A stretch of DNA of 64,000 bases from Cytophagales bacterium (GCA_027317105.1 DAHVFH010000228.1:1-64000); one strand, 5' to 3'. Positions 43,563 to 52,428 are shown, counted from the first letter of the stretch. Numbers and translations: made by a program. The notes: generated by a model not told the origin, from the letters alone.

Positions 43563-44933
43563 ATGATATACAACTCCATCATCGATACCATTGGAAATAC
43601 TCCACTTGTCCGGATTAACAAATTAAATAAAGGTGTAGCCGGCACCCTTCTGGCCAAGGTCGAGTATTTCAACCCGGGCAATTCCACCAAAGACCGGATG
43701 GCATTGAAAATGATCCTTGACGCGGAGAAAAATGGAAGCCTAAAACCGGGCGGCACCATCATTGAAGGTACTTCGGGCAATACCGGCATGGGGCTTGCCC
43801 TCACCGCAATTGCCAAAGGCTATAAATGTATTTTTACAATGGCTGACAAGCAGTCGCAAGAGAAAATCAATATTCTTCGTGCTGTAGGTGCCGAGGTAAT
43901 TGTGTGCCCTACCAATGTAGATGCCGATGATCCAAGGTCCTACTATTCAATCGCCAAAAAGCTCAATAGAGAAATACCTAATTCAATTTACCCCAACCAA
44001 TACGATAACCCTTCGAATGCCATGGCGCACTACGAAACCACGGGACCTGAAATTTGGAATCAAACAGGGGGAAAGATCACCCACTATTGTGCCACGGTAG
44101 GTACAGGCGGCTCAATGTGCGGCACCGCTAAATTTTTGAAAGAACAAAAACGAAATTTGATTTCTGTCGGGATTGATACCTACGGATCTGTCTTCAAAAA
44201 ATATAAAGAGACAGGCGTTTTCGACCGCAACGAAATCTACCCTTACCTCACGGAAGGTTTTGGTGAAGACATCCTGCCCAAAAACGTAGACTTCGATGTG
44301 ATTGATACCTTTATTAAAGTGACGGACAAAGATGGCGCAATTATGGCGCGAAGGCTTTCGCGCGAAGAAGGTCTATTTGTGGGCTGGAGCAGCGGCTCTG
44401 CCGTGCATGGCGCATTAGAATATGCCCGTGAAAATCTTAAAAAAGACGACACGATGGTCATTCTGTTGCCCGATCATGGAACGCGCTACCTTAATAAAGT
44501 ATACAACGATATGTGGATGAAGGATCATGGGTTTTTGGAAGAACGGACTTTTGAAACCGCTCGTGAAATCATTTCCAGAAGAAATGGAAAAAATTCTCTT
44601 TTTACGGTCACCAAAAAATCTACGATAGGAGAAGCAATTCGATTGATGAATCAGGAAGGGGTTGATCAAATGCCAGTGGTCGAAGGAAAAGAGTTTGTTG
44701 GAAGCGTAACCACTGCGAGCCTGATTGAAAAAATAATTTCTGATCCCACCATCAAAGATAATTCGGTTGGTGAGATCATGGATTCGCCCATGCAAGTTGT
44801 GGCGATGGATAGCACCTTGGATGTCCTTTCATCGATGTTGAATAAAAGCAATCGCGCCCTGTTGGTACGTGACGAAGCCGAGCAAGCGCACATCATCACC
44901 CAACACGATATATTGAAAGCGATGACATTATAA
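43563..44933 (+). CDS. Cystathionine beta-synthase
   Basis: A 456-residue PLP enzyme with a CBS-domain pair at its C-terminus, the architecture of cystathionine beta-synthase. The PLP lysine is K43 in PGNSTKDRMAL, the substrate loop is GTSGNTGMGLAL and the phosphate loop is GTGGSMCGTA. Residues from about 340 form two CBS domains (TIGEAIRLMNQEGVDQMPVV, STLDVLSSMLNKSNRALLVR), which bind adenosyl ligands. It makes cystathionine from serine and homocysteine. With the gamma-type enzyme at 47472 it would complete transsulfuration from methionine to cysteine. ATG 43563 begins the conserved MIYNSIIDTIGNTPL. Confidence 0.9.
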   Translation: MIYNSIIDTIGNTPLVRINKLNKGVAGTLLAKVEYFNPGNSTKDRMALKMILDAEKNGSLKPGGTIIEGTSGNTGMGLALTAIAKGYKCIFTMADKQSQEKINILRAVGAEVIVCPTNVDADDPRSYYSIAKKLNREIPNSIYPNQYDNPSNAMAHYETTGPEIWNQTGGKITHYCATVGTGGSMCGTAKFLKEQKRNLISVGIDTYGSVFKKYKETGVFDRNEIYPYLTEGFGEDILPKNVDFDVIDTFIKVTDKDGAIMARRLSREEGLFVGWSSGSAVHGALEYARENLKKDDTMVILLPDHGTRYLNKVYNDMWMKDHGFLEERTFETAREIISRRNGKNSLFTVTKKSTIGEAIRLMNQEGVDQMPVVEGKEFVGSVTTASLIEKIISDPTIKDNSVGEIMDSPMQVVAMDSTLDVLSSMLNKSNRALLVRDEAEQAHIITQHDILKAMTL

Positions 44934-45119
44934 TTTCGGATCGTACAACTCCTTGATTTTAGGATCTGGGGGTGAGAGGCATAAATTATTATCTTTAATT
45001 TCAGGTTTCATTATTGGCATTGAGCCTCATCGTTAATCGGAGATAGGGGTATATTTGTGATCTTGAACAAATACAAAATTGCATGAACGATTTCTTATCA
45101 GAAACTAGAGAGTAAGATC

Positions 45120-46397
45120 ATGGAACGCTTCACGCACTTGATCCTTGATTATCTTATCGCTTCGGGCTTTGCGAGTAGCACTGCTAAAGCACTAAATCTA
45201 CTTACCTTACTCGTAGTATCGCTTGTCATTATTTTTTGCGTTGAATATGCAGCTCGATTTATTCTGGTCAAAGCGTTTAATCAATTTGCCAAAAAGACGA
45301 AGACCAAATTGGATGACATCATCGTCTCCAACAAACTGCTGAAGAATGTAGCGCATTTTATTCCGTTATATTTTGCCTTAAAGATTATCCCTTATGTGTT
45401 TGCTGATTTCTTGCCGATAGGCGATTTGGTTGAAAAGGGATTGGATTTGTTCTACATTATTCTAATTCTTTGGATCATCAAAAGTGTGTTGAATACCTTA
45501 CGGGATTATGCTCAGTTATTTCCTAATCTTAGAGATATACCGCTAAACAGTTACATTCAAGTATTTATGATATTTGCTTGGATTAGCGGGTTTATGGTTG
45601 GCTATTCGTATGTCACAGGCACACCTATTTGGAAATTCTTTACTGTTTTAGGTGCCGCCTCGGCTGTAATTATTTTAATTTTTAAAGACACCATTCTCGG
45701 CTTTGTTGCTAGCATTCAGGTCTCTGTCAATGATATGGTAAGGGTAGGTGATTGGATCACTTTTGGTAAGCACGGGGCTGATGGCGATGTCATTGAAATC
45801 ACCTTGGCCACAGTAAAAATCCAGAATTTTGACAAAACGATTACCACTATCCCCACCTACGCGTTGATTTCTGATTCATTCAAAAATTGGCGGGGCATGG
45901 AAGACTCGGGCGGAAGGCGGATAAAAAGAGCCCTCATCATCAAGCAAAATAGTATTCGGTATTTAACAGAAGAAGATCTGCAGCACTTGTCGAAAATAGA
46001 ACTGATTGCTCCTTATTTGCAAAGCCGACAACAAGAGATCGACAAGTATAATACGCAGCATGGCATTAATAAAGAAGTCTTAGTGAATGGAAGAAACTTG
46101 ACGAATATAGGCGTGTTTCAAAAATATGCTGATGTCTACTTGCATCATCACTCCGCTATTAATAAAGAGATGATGATGATGGTTCGCCAATTGGCACCAA
46201 CTCCCCAAGGATTGCCCCTTGAAATTTACGCTTTCAGCCGCGACAGGGAATGGAAAAATTACGAATATATTATGGGCGATATTTTTGATCACTTAATTGC
46301 GGCCATTCCCTATTTTAATCTGGAACTTTTTGAACTTCCTGACAACAAGGATCAGCGATTTAAAAAACCTGTTGATAAACCTACCCCGATTGAATGA
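45120..46397 (+). CDS. YbdG-like mechanosensitive ion channel
   Basis: A 425-residue MscS-family channel nearest to E. coli YbdG (miniconductance type). Five to six membrane helices occupy the first 190 residues. The pore helix ends near AASAVIILIFKDTILGFVAS, followed by the beta domain IQVSVNDMVRVGDWITFGKH, VIEITLATVKIQNFDKTITT, IPTYALISDSFKNWRGM and the YbdG-specific SGGRRIKRALIIKQ. It releases solutes after osmotic downshift. Monocistronic. Confidence 0.88.
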   Translation: MERFTHLILDYLIASGFASSTAKALNLLTLLVVSLVIIFCVEYAARFILVKAFNQFAKKTKTKLDDIIVSNKLLKNVAHFIPLYFALKIIPYVFADFLPIGDLVEKGLDLFYIILILWIIKSVLNTLRDYAQLFPNLRDIPLNSYIQVFMIFAWISGFMVGYSYVTGTPIWKFFTVLGAASAVIILIFKDTILGFVASIQVSVNDMVRVGDWITFGKHGADGDVIEITLATVKIQNFDKTITTIPTYALISDSFKNWRGMEDSGGRRIKRALIIKQNSIRYLTEEDLQHLSKIELIAPYLQSRQQEIDKYNTQHGINKEVLVNGRNLTNIGVFQKYADVYLHHHSAINKEMMMMVRQLAPTPQGLPLEIYAFSRDREWKNYEYIMGDIFDHLIAAIPYFNLELFELPDNKDQRFKKPVDKPTPIE

Positions 46398-46441
46398 TTG
46401 TAAAAGGCGCATTGAATTTTGCTTCCGAAGTAGACTAGCAA

Positions 46442-47005
46442 GGCAATCGAATAATAAACTCCCGGCCCTGCGCTGAAGCTTCCGACTTCACTTCGTTACG
46501 ATTCTTTCATTACACGTTCCGAACCTACGGTTCTCATTACCGATTTTATTTTCTTTTTTCTACGGATTAAAATCCGTTGTTACAAAATGAATCGAGGCTA
46601 CCCTCTATAACACTCTTTTTTAAATGGGCAATGCTATTTTAAACTCACTACCAGACTGTGCTGAAGCTTCCAACTTTCACTTCGTTACGATCGGACATGT
46701 CGGCTGGCAAGCCCTCCATATCTTGTCCTGCCTGCGCTTCCGTTTCGGTAGACAGGGCTGTCATTTTTATTTCGCCCCATGTGATTTAATAATCGTAAGA
46801 TAAAGATAACACCAAGCCGTCCCTGTCCTGTTGGCTTATTGGTGAAGAAAGGTTTTATGGGATTGCAAAAGTCACCACGGTCAGACTTGTTTTGTATAAA
46901 ATCTCTAAACTTTTTAAGAAGTGGATCTACTTGCCAGAATATCCTTGTAGCAATTAGGAGGTAAAGATGCCGGATTTCCAAACCGATTAAGATTGAAGCC
47001 ATTTA
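46442..47005 (-). pseudogene. Decayed sensor histidine kinase C-terminus
   Basis: Minus-strand frames show pieces of a histidine-kinase ATPase domain: IKPFFTNKPTGQG (the F-box/G2 region), LTIIKSHG, and the terminal GSEFKIALPI. The tail occurs twice as a diverged direct repeat (46627-46691 and 46442-46502, the second ending GREFIIRLP). Between them and within the domain are palindromic stretches such as GAACCTACGGTTC (46521-46533) and ACGGATTAAAATCCGT (46562-46577). Several frameshifts and no N-terminal half. This accounts for most of the 728 bases between the channel gene and tRNA-Asn. Confidence 0.55.
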
Positions 47006-47077
47006 ACCAAAGATGCCTGGATTTGAAGCCCTAAAGCGTTTATAGCATCGTGCTTTACCAAGTAGGGTGAAAACGTC

Positions 47078-47115
47078 AAAAAAAATAGGCAGTCACATTT
47101 ATCGTGTAACTGCCT
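47078..47115 (-). terminator. Terminator of tRNA-Asn
   Basis: AGGCAGT (47087-47093) pairs with ACTGCCT (47109-47115), extended across one mismatch, and on the minus strand it is followed by eight T residues (A8 at 47078-47085). It begins about ten bases after the tRNA. Confidence 0.8.
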
Positions 47116-47125
47116 TATTATCAAG

Positions 47126-47199
47126 CTCTCCCTCTTGGACTTGAACCAAGGACCCTCTGATTAACAGTCAGATGCTCTAACCAGCTGAGCTAAGGGAGA
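47126..47199 (-). tRNA. tRNA-Asn(GTT)
   Basis: Minus-strand acceptor TCTCCCT (from 47199) pairs with AGGGAGA, discriminator G at 47126. Anticodon stem TCTGA/TCAGA encloses CTGTTAA, giving GTT. D-arm TAGCTCAGCTGGTTAGAGC and T-arm GGTTCAAGTCC are standard. 74 bases, no CCA encoded. Confidence 0.94.
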
Positions 47200-47276
47200 A
47201 TTTGGGACTGCAATATTAACGTTTTGATAAACAATTATCAAAACCGATGGTAATTTTTAATAAGTTCAAAACGGTT

Positions 47277-47467
47277 TCAAAGCTTAACACTTACCAAGCT
47301 TCCTAGTGCTCCATCTAGTGGACTACCTGAAATAATTTGTTCTATCAATTTCCTGCTTTTTTGTTTTTTGATAAAACGCTCGATTTGGATGGCTGTGGAT
47401 TTGTTTTCACCGCATTCAAAAGCAGCTTTCAATTCCCATTGGCCTTCGTGTTTTCTGGTCGATCAAA
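47277..47467 (-). pseudogene. GIY-YIG endonuclease C-terminal fragment
   Basis: A minus-strand frame reads TRKHEGQWELKAAFECGENK then STAIQIERFIKKQKSRKLIE and QIISGSPLDGALG, ending TGA at 47277. The pattern (W-E-L, alternating helix, ERFIKKQKSRKLIE) fits the C-terminal half of small GIY-YIG (UPF0213-like) endonucleases. The catalytic GIY...YIG half is absent and stops precede it. It lies just downstream of the transsulfuration gene and is probably a deletion remnant. Confidence 0.5.
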
Positions 47468-47471
47468 ACGG

Positions 47472-48620
47472 CTATTCAACTTTTTGCAATGCCTGGGTCA
47501 AATCTCCCAGTAAATCTTCAAAATCTTCCACGCCCACACTAAGGCGGATCAACGAATCGCTCAGGCCATTTTTCATCCGCTCTTCGCGCGGGATACTGGC
47601 GTGTGTCATTGAAGAAGGATGATTGATCAGCGACTCTACTCCCCCCAGCGATTCGGCCAGTGAAAACAAGTCAACACTTTCCATCAATTTAGTGGCATTT
47701 TCTACGCTATCATTTTTCAATGTAAAGGAAAGCATACCCCCAAAATCGCGCATTTGCTTTTTCGCAATGGCGTGGTTAGGGTGATCGGTAAAACCGGGCC
47801 AATATACCTTGCCCACTTTGGGATGGCTTTTTAGATATTCCGCCACCTTCTTGCCATTAAAACAATGACGCTCCATGCGCAAGTGCAACGTTTTAATCCC
47901 CCTCAAAACCAGAAAAGAATCTTGAGGGCCTGGCACTGCACCACAGGAATTTAAAATAAAATAAAGCTCATCGCGTAATTTTTCGTCATTCACTACCAGC
48001 GCACCCATCACCACATCGCTATGGCCGCCTAAGTATTTTGTCACCGAGTGCATCACGATATTTGCACCAAGGTCGAGCGGGTTTTGTAAATAGGGCGAAG
48101 CAAAGGTGTTGTCCACCGCTACCATGACATTATGTTTTTTAGCCAGTTCACAACAGGCCTTTATGTCGATGATATTCATCAACGGGTTGGAAGGAGTTTC
48201 CAGCCACATCAGTTTTGTGTTTGCATTGATCAACAGTCTGGCGTTCTCCAGGTTGGTGAGGTCAATAAAATGGAATTTGATTCCGAATTTTTCAAAAATC
48301 TTGGTGAACATGCGGTAGGAGCCACCATATAAATCGTTGCTCGTAATCACTTCATCGCCCGGCTTGAGTAATTTGATCACCGCATCGGTAGCCCCCATCC
48401 CCGATGAAAAGCAAAGTCCGAATTTTCCATTTTCAAGTGCGGCTATACTTTTTTGCAAGGCATTGCGCGTAGGGTTGGTTCCGCGTGCATAGCCATAGCC
48501 TTTGTTCTTGGCGGGTGACTCCTGCACGTAGGTAGAGGTTTGATAAATGGGTGTCATGATCGCACCGGTAGTGGGATCTGGCTCAACGCCTGCGTGAATC
48601 GCTTTGGTTCCGAATTTCAT
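47472..48620 (-). CDS. Cystathionine gamma-synthase/gamma-lyase
   Basis: A 382-residue PLP enzyme of the Cys/Met metabolism family. The PLP lysine is K195 in HSVTKYLGGHSDV. The tyrosine/arginine site is YGYARGTNPTRNAL (42-55) and SSGMGATDAVIKLL follows. Sequence alone does not separate cystathionine gamma-synthase (cysteine to methionine) from gamma-lyase (methionine to cysteine). The nearby cystathionine beta-synthase favours the gamma-lyase direction. It is divergent from a sensor kinase gene, with about 50 bases between. Confidence 0.88.
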   Translation of the reverse strand: MKFGTKAIHAGVEPDPTTGAIMTPIYQTSTYVQESPAKNKGYGYARGTNPTRNALQKSIAALENGKFGLCFSSGMGATDAVIKLLKPGDEVITSNDLYGGSYRMFTKIFEKFGIKFHFIDLTNLENARLLINANTKLMWLETPSNPLMNIIDIKACCELAKKHNVMVAVDNTFASPYLQNPLDLGANIVMHSVTKYLGGHSDVVMGALVVNDEKLRDELYFILNSCGAVPGPQDSFLVLRGIKTLHLRMERHCFNGKKVAEYLKSHPKVGKVYWPGFTDHPNHAIAKKQMRDFGGMLSFTLKNDSVENATKLMESVDLFSLAESLGGVESLINHPSSMTHASIPREERMKNGLSDSLIRLSVGVEDFEDLLGDLTQALQKVE

Positions 48621-48673
48621 TTTTATTAATCTTTAATTTCTTACTTTGGTATCGCAAACTAATCCCTACAAAC

Positions 48674-50026
48674 TTGCAATTTTTTTCGCGATATTCTTAT
48701 ATCTGGAGTTTTTCCAAGGAGCAAGAGAAAGCGTATGGTGAGTTTGTCTTGCCGGCTAACCTCAATTCGTTTCGGCTGGTCACTTTTATTACCCTTTTTG
48801 GGATGTCCACATTCCTGATCATCGACTATTTTCGGGATATAAATTTTTCAATCGTCTTGGGGACACGCGTTTTCATCATTTTCTCCGTTTCCATCTTCAT
48901 GGCGATTTCCTACAAAAAGAAGATCTCGTACATGGATATTCGGTGGGGCATTGTTGTTCTAGCTATTCTTGATTTTGGTAGCGGGATGATTACGGCCAAC
49001 TTTGCCCGTATGCCGCCTTATTACTTGACCAATTTATTGTTCCTTATTATGGTTTTGGTTGTCACAGCAAGCGGATTAAATTTTAGAAATGGGCTAGCCT
49101 TAAATACATGTTGCCTTCTGGCTTTCATTTTATTTTCCCAATTTATAAAGCGGGAGGCATTCTATTTTACCCAATATCCACATCTCATCGTTATATTCAT
49201 TTACATAGAAATAGTAGGCGTGGTTTTAGAACATCGAAGGCGGTCTAATTTCCTTCAATTCGTTGAGTTAAAAGAGCAAAAGAAAATAGTTGAAAATCTC
49301 AACCAGCAGAAAAATAAAATTATCTCCATTCTATCCCACGATTTGGCAGTGCCGATGAATTCGTTGTCGATACTGTTGCATCTTCAGGCAACCGGAAATA
49401 TTAAGGATGAAGAACTTAAGCCATTTTTAACGGATGTTGGAAATCAACTTAATAATGTCACTTCCATGTTGCAAAATTTGGTTCGTTGGTCGCGTTCTCA
49501 AATGGAGGGCTTTAATCCGGATAAAAAACTTTTGGATATTGCTAAATTCATTGAGGAAGGGGTGAATCTTTTTCAATCTTCAGCTACGCGCAAAAACGTA
49601 CAGTTAAAACCAATAACAACAAAGCCATTGATGGTCTTTGTGGATGAAGAGATGGTTAAAATAGCTATTCGAAATCTAATATCGAATGCCGTAAAATTTG
49701 CATTCAAAGATTCGGAGGTAAAAATTGAAAGCTATCTGGTCGATGCTTCCGTTATTATTAAAGTATCAAATTATGGAAAGGTAATTCCGCTGCCACATCG
49801 TGAAAAGCTATTTACCTATTTGATGCCTTCTGGTGAGGACACTACCGGTGCAAAAGGCACGGGGTTAGGTTTAGCCGTGGCCGCCTATTTCATTCGGGTG
49901 AATGGTGGAAAAATATACATGGAGTCATCCGATGATCAAAAACTCACAAGTTTCTGTATGGAATTTCCGGTTGCCTCACCGGAGCCGGATCAGATGGATC
50001 GGCTCGTGTCAAATTTTTCTAAATAG
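48674..50026 (+). CDS. Membrane sensor histidine kinase with atypical G1 box
   Basis: A 450-residue kinase. Residues 35-185 form about six membrane helices with no periplasmic domain. A short coiled coil (EHRRRSNFLQFVELKEQKKI) leads into the H-box IISILSHDLAVPMNS with H222, then the N-box RNLISNAVKF (N338) and the G2 box GTGLGLAVAAYFI (from 395). The G1 box, normally DxGxG, reads VSNYGKVIP, so the aspartate that contacts adenine is missing. Either nucleotide binding is altered or the protein is a pseudokinase. Start TTG 48674. No response regulator is adjacent. The last 37 bases overlap the convergent E2 gene. Confidence 0.8.
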   Translation: MQFFSRYSYIWSFSKEQEKAYGEFVLPANLNSFRLVTFITLFGMSTFLIIDYFRDINFSIVLGTRVFIIFSVSIFMAISYKKKISYMDIRWGIVVLAILDFGSGMITANFARMPPYYLTNLLFLIMVLVVTASGLNFRNGLALNTCCLLAFILFSQFIKREAFYFTQYPHLIVIFIYIEIVGVVLEHRRRSNFLQFVELKEQKKIVENLNQQKNKIISILSHDLAVPMNSLSILLHLQATGNIKDEELKPFLTDVGNQLNNVTSMLQNLVRWSRSQMEGFNPDKKLLDIAKFIEEGVNLFQSSATRKNVQLKPITTKPLMVFVDEEMVKIAIRNLISNAVKFAFKDSEVKIESYLVDASVIIKVSNYGKVIPLPHREKLFTYLMPSGEDTTGAKGTGLGLAVAAYFIRVNGGKIYMESSDDQKLTSFCMEFPVASPEPDQMDRLVSNFSK

Positions 50027-51285
50027 TCAGCTACCCTTCTCACAAAGCTTCCACCTAAGGCGCCATCGACCACACGGTGATCGTACGAGTGCGATAAAAA
50101 CATTTTGTGACGTACGGCAATCGCATCCCCATAGGGGGTTTCAATCACCGCTGGTTTTTTCTGCACCGCACCCAAGGCCATGATGGCTACCTGGGGTTGC
50201 ATTATGATGGGAGTACCCATCACGTTACCAAAGGACCCAACGTTAGATACGGTGAATGTGCCACCGGACAGCTCATCGGGCTTGAGTTTATTATCGCGCG
50301 CACGTTTGGCAATATCGTTGACGACTTTGGCTAATCCGGTAATATTGTATTGATCAGCATTTCTAATCACTGGAACAATAAGGTTTCCCGATGGCAGCGC
50401 CACTGCCAGGCCAATGTTTATGTCTCTTTTTTTGATGATGCGATCGCCATCGACTTGAATATTGATCATCGGATAATCTTTGATAGCCAGGATAACCGCT
50501 TCGATAAATATGGGTGTAAACGTTAACGCATCGCCTTCGCGTTTTTTAAATTCATTCTTCACCTTGTTGCGCCAAAAAACAATATTGGTAACATCTGCCT
50601 CAACGAAGGAAGTTACGTGCGGGGAAATCCGTTTACTGTCCACCATGCGCTCAGCAATCATTTTGCGCATCCGATCCATCTGGATGATTTCATCACCGGC
50701 ACTGATCGAGGCTGGAACTAAAGGCACAGCACTTGTGCGAGGAGCTGTTGCTATTGAAATGCCCAGCTTTCTGTTTTGAACATATCCTAAAATATCCTTC
50801 TTCGTTACCCGGCCTTCTAACCCTGAACCTGAAATGGCTTCAAGTTCGGCCACTGCAATACCTTCTTCTTTGGCAATATTTTTTACCAAGGGAGAGTAAA
50901 AACGAGCGGACGACTTGTAATCCGTAGCGTGCGATTGGCCGTTCGTAGACGTTGTATCCGAAACCCTAGCTTTAGTTTCAACAATTCGGGCAGCCTTTTC
51001 AATCTCTGGTGCGGTAACAGGCTCTTCAGTTTTTCCTTGCGTGGCTTCAGTGGTGATGATCGCAATTGCCTTCCCTACTTTCACCACATCTCCTTCTTTC
51101 GCAAGAATCTCCTTAAGCACACCGGCATGGATAGAGGGTACTTCGGTATCCACTTTGTCGGTGGCTACTTCAAGCACGGATTCGTCCTGCTCGATTTTAT
51201 CGCCTGGCTTTTTCAGCCACTTCAAAATGGTGGCCTCCATAATACTTTCACCCATTTTGGGCATGATCAATTCTGCCTGTGCCAT
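49990..51285 (-). CDS. 2-oxo acid dehydrogenase E2 (dihydrolipoamide acyltransferase)
   Basis: A 431-residue E2 subunit. Order: lipoyl domain with the lipoylated lysine K44 in EVATDKVDTEVPS, an acidic linker, a peripheral-subunit-binding domain (FYSPLVKNIAKEEGIAVAEL, GRVTKKDI), and the catalytic domain with IAERMVDSKRISPHVTSFVE and the active-site histidine in SHSYDHRVVDG (H403). It carries acyl groups in a pyruvate, branched-chain or 2-oxoglutarate complex; the single lipoyl domain and general look favour branched-chain or generic type. No E1 or E3 gene is beside it. Divergent from padR. Confidence 0.9.
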   Translation of the reverse strand: MAQAELIMPKMGESIMEATILKWLKKPGDKIEQDESVLEVATDKVDTEVPSIHAGVLKEILAKEGDVVKVGKAIAIITTEATQGKTEEPVTAPEIEKAARIVETKARVSDTTSTNGQSHATDYKSSARFYSPLVKNIAKEEGIAVAELEAISGSGLEGRVTKKDILGYVQNRKLGISIATAPRTSAVPLVPASISAGDEIIQMDRMRKMIAERMVDSKRISPHVTSFVEADVTNIVFWRNKVKNEFKKREGDALTFTPIFIEAVILAIKDYPMINIQVDGDRIIKKRDINIGLAVALPSGNLIVPVIRNADQYNITGLAKVVNDIAKRARDNKLKPDELSGGTFTVSNVGSFGNVMGTPIIMQPQVAIMALGAVQKKPAVIETPYGDAIAVRHKMFLSHSYDHRVVDGALGGSFVRRVADYLEKFDTSRSI

Positions 51286-51395
51286 GATTTTGTTATTATT
51301 GATTTGTAAAGTTAGACTATTTTATTTCCTTCTGCCAACAGTCGTTTGCGCCCAAAATTTTGTTCTGGCTTGGCTACGTATACCAAAACAAAAAT

Positions 51396-51410
51396 TATTC
51401 GGAACGAATA
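51396..51410. promoter_or_regulatory. Perfect palindrome upstream of padR
   Basis: TATTCG-GAA-CGAATA is a perfect inverted repeat 52 bases before the padR ATG and between padR and the divergent E2 gene. A second repeat TTAAGT-N5-ACTTAA lies at 51431-51447. Both are candidate PadR operators for autoregulation. Confidence 0.4.
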
Positions 51411-51461
51411 TTTTGGAAAGAAATATTTTTTTAAGTTATTTACTTAACAAAATATAAGGAT

Positions 51462-51788
51462 ATGGGCAAAGAATACTTAGGTGAATTTGAAGAATTGATT
51501 TTAACGCTTGTGGCGGCATTACAAGATGATGCTTACGGAGCAGCTATTGCGGAGGAAATTGAAACGCGCATGAAGCGCGATGTAAACCTGAGTGCGGTGC
51601 ATGTCACTTTATATCGATTGGAGGACAAGGGTCACATCAAATCCTCCCTCGGAGGTGGCACAAAAGAACGGGGGGGAAGAAGAAAAAGAATTTATACCAT
51701 CACCAGTGCGGGTATGGCCATGTTGAGAGCAATGAAAGAATCAAGAGTAGAGTTGTGGAAGTTAGTGCCTCAGTTGAAGATAGGATGA
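51462..51788 (+). CDS. PadR-family transcriptional regulator
   Basis: A 108-residue winged-helix regulator: LGEFEELILTLVAALQDDAY, then GAAIAEEIE, VHVTLYRLEDKGHIKSSL, and GGRRKRIYTITSAGMAML, the PadR wing. In Cytophagales such a gene commonly sits directly before FtsX-like permeases carrying the permease prefix domain, as it does here apart from an inserted toxin-antitoxin pair. It probably represses the permease genes and itself; the palindromes at 51396 and 51431 are candidate sites. The ligand is unknown. Confidence 0.87.
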   Translation: MGKEYLGEFEELILTLVAALQDDAYGAAIAEEIETRMKRDVNLSAVHVTLYRLEDKGHIKSSLGGGTKERGGRRKRIYTITSAGMAMLRAMKESRVELWKLVPQLKIG

Positions 51789-52193
51789 TCAAAATTTTTC
51801 TAAAAACTCCTTAGGTGAAATGATGGGGATATTTTCAAATGGATTTAGAACAAGCAAATCAAAATCGCTGCTGATAATAGCTTCCGCTTTTCCTGAAAGC
51901 GCAAGTTCGAGGAACATATTGTCGTTTGGATCTCGGCAAACCCTTACCTCGTGGCTGATTTTGATTAATCTACTTTTCTCAGTAAAGAGGTGTACAAAAA
52001 TTTCACGTTCGTATTCGTTGCTGAAGTATTTATCGAATTTTTTCTTTCTAACGGTAGCCTCCAATTCTGCTGTTACAGCCCAAGATCGAATCATTTCATG
52101 CTCATTAAAACCTTTTCGAACAACCAGGTCATTGATTGACCCTTTTAGGATTGCTGCGCTTATCAAAACGCTGGTGTCGAGGACAATAATCAT
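51789..52193 (-). CDS. PIN-domain toxin
   Basis: A 134-residue PIN-domain protein (COG1569-like), probably a toxin ribonuclease. Acidic residues of the active site are all visible: D6 in VLDTSVLI, E43 in TAELEA, D91 in CRDPNDNMF and D110 in ISSDFDLL. Its stop touches the padR stop with no gap, and its start touches the stop of the upstream antitoxin-like gene. The pair lies on the opposite strand to padR and the permeases, so it looks like an insertion between them. Confidence 0.83.
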   Translation of the reverse strand: MIIVLDTSVLISAAILKGSINDLVVRKGFNEHEMIRSWAVTAELEATVRKKKFDKYFSNEYEREIFVHLFTEKSRLIKISHEVRVCRDPNDNMFLELALSGKAEAIISSDFDLLVLNPFENIPIISPKEFLEKF

Positions 52194-52406
52194 TTACGAC
52201 TCATCCTTCAATAAGTCCTTTAGGATTTCTTCTGTCATACCTTGTTGCTTGGCATATTCGCTAATGCTGTCCATAACCTGGAACAAAGTACGTTTATCAT
52301 TCAGTAAGCGAGATAATGTTTCGAGCGTCAACGATTTTTCTGCATCTGACAATTGCTCTAACTTATTGGCCAGTTCATCATCTACATTTAGCGTGATCGT
52401 TTTCAT
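52194..52406 (-). CDS. Antitoxin partner of PIN toxin
   Basis: A 70-residue acidic protein directly before the PIN toxin gene, whose start codon is adjacent to this stop. The N-terminal MKTITLNVDDELANKLEQLS resembles a ribbon-helix-helix strand and first helix; the C-terminal EYAKQQGMTEEILKDLLKDE would wrap the toxin. Typical of small antitoxins that bind DNA and repress their own operon. It is divergent from the permease gene by 22 bases, so its promoter must overlap that gene's start region. Confidence 0.75.
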   Translation of the reverse strand: MKTITLNVDDELANKLEQLSDAEKSLTLETLSRLLNDKRTLFQVMDSISEYAKQQGMTEEILKDLLKDES

Positions 52407-52428
52407 AAATCAAAGATAACGAAATCCA

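Noticed and set aside
48621..48673. SAM riboswitch before the transsulfuration gene
   Set aside because: The 53-base gap is too short and shows no multi-stem fold.
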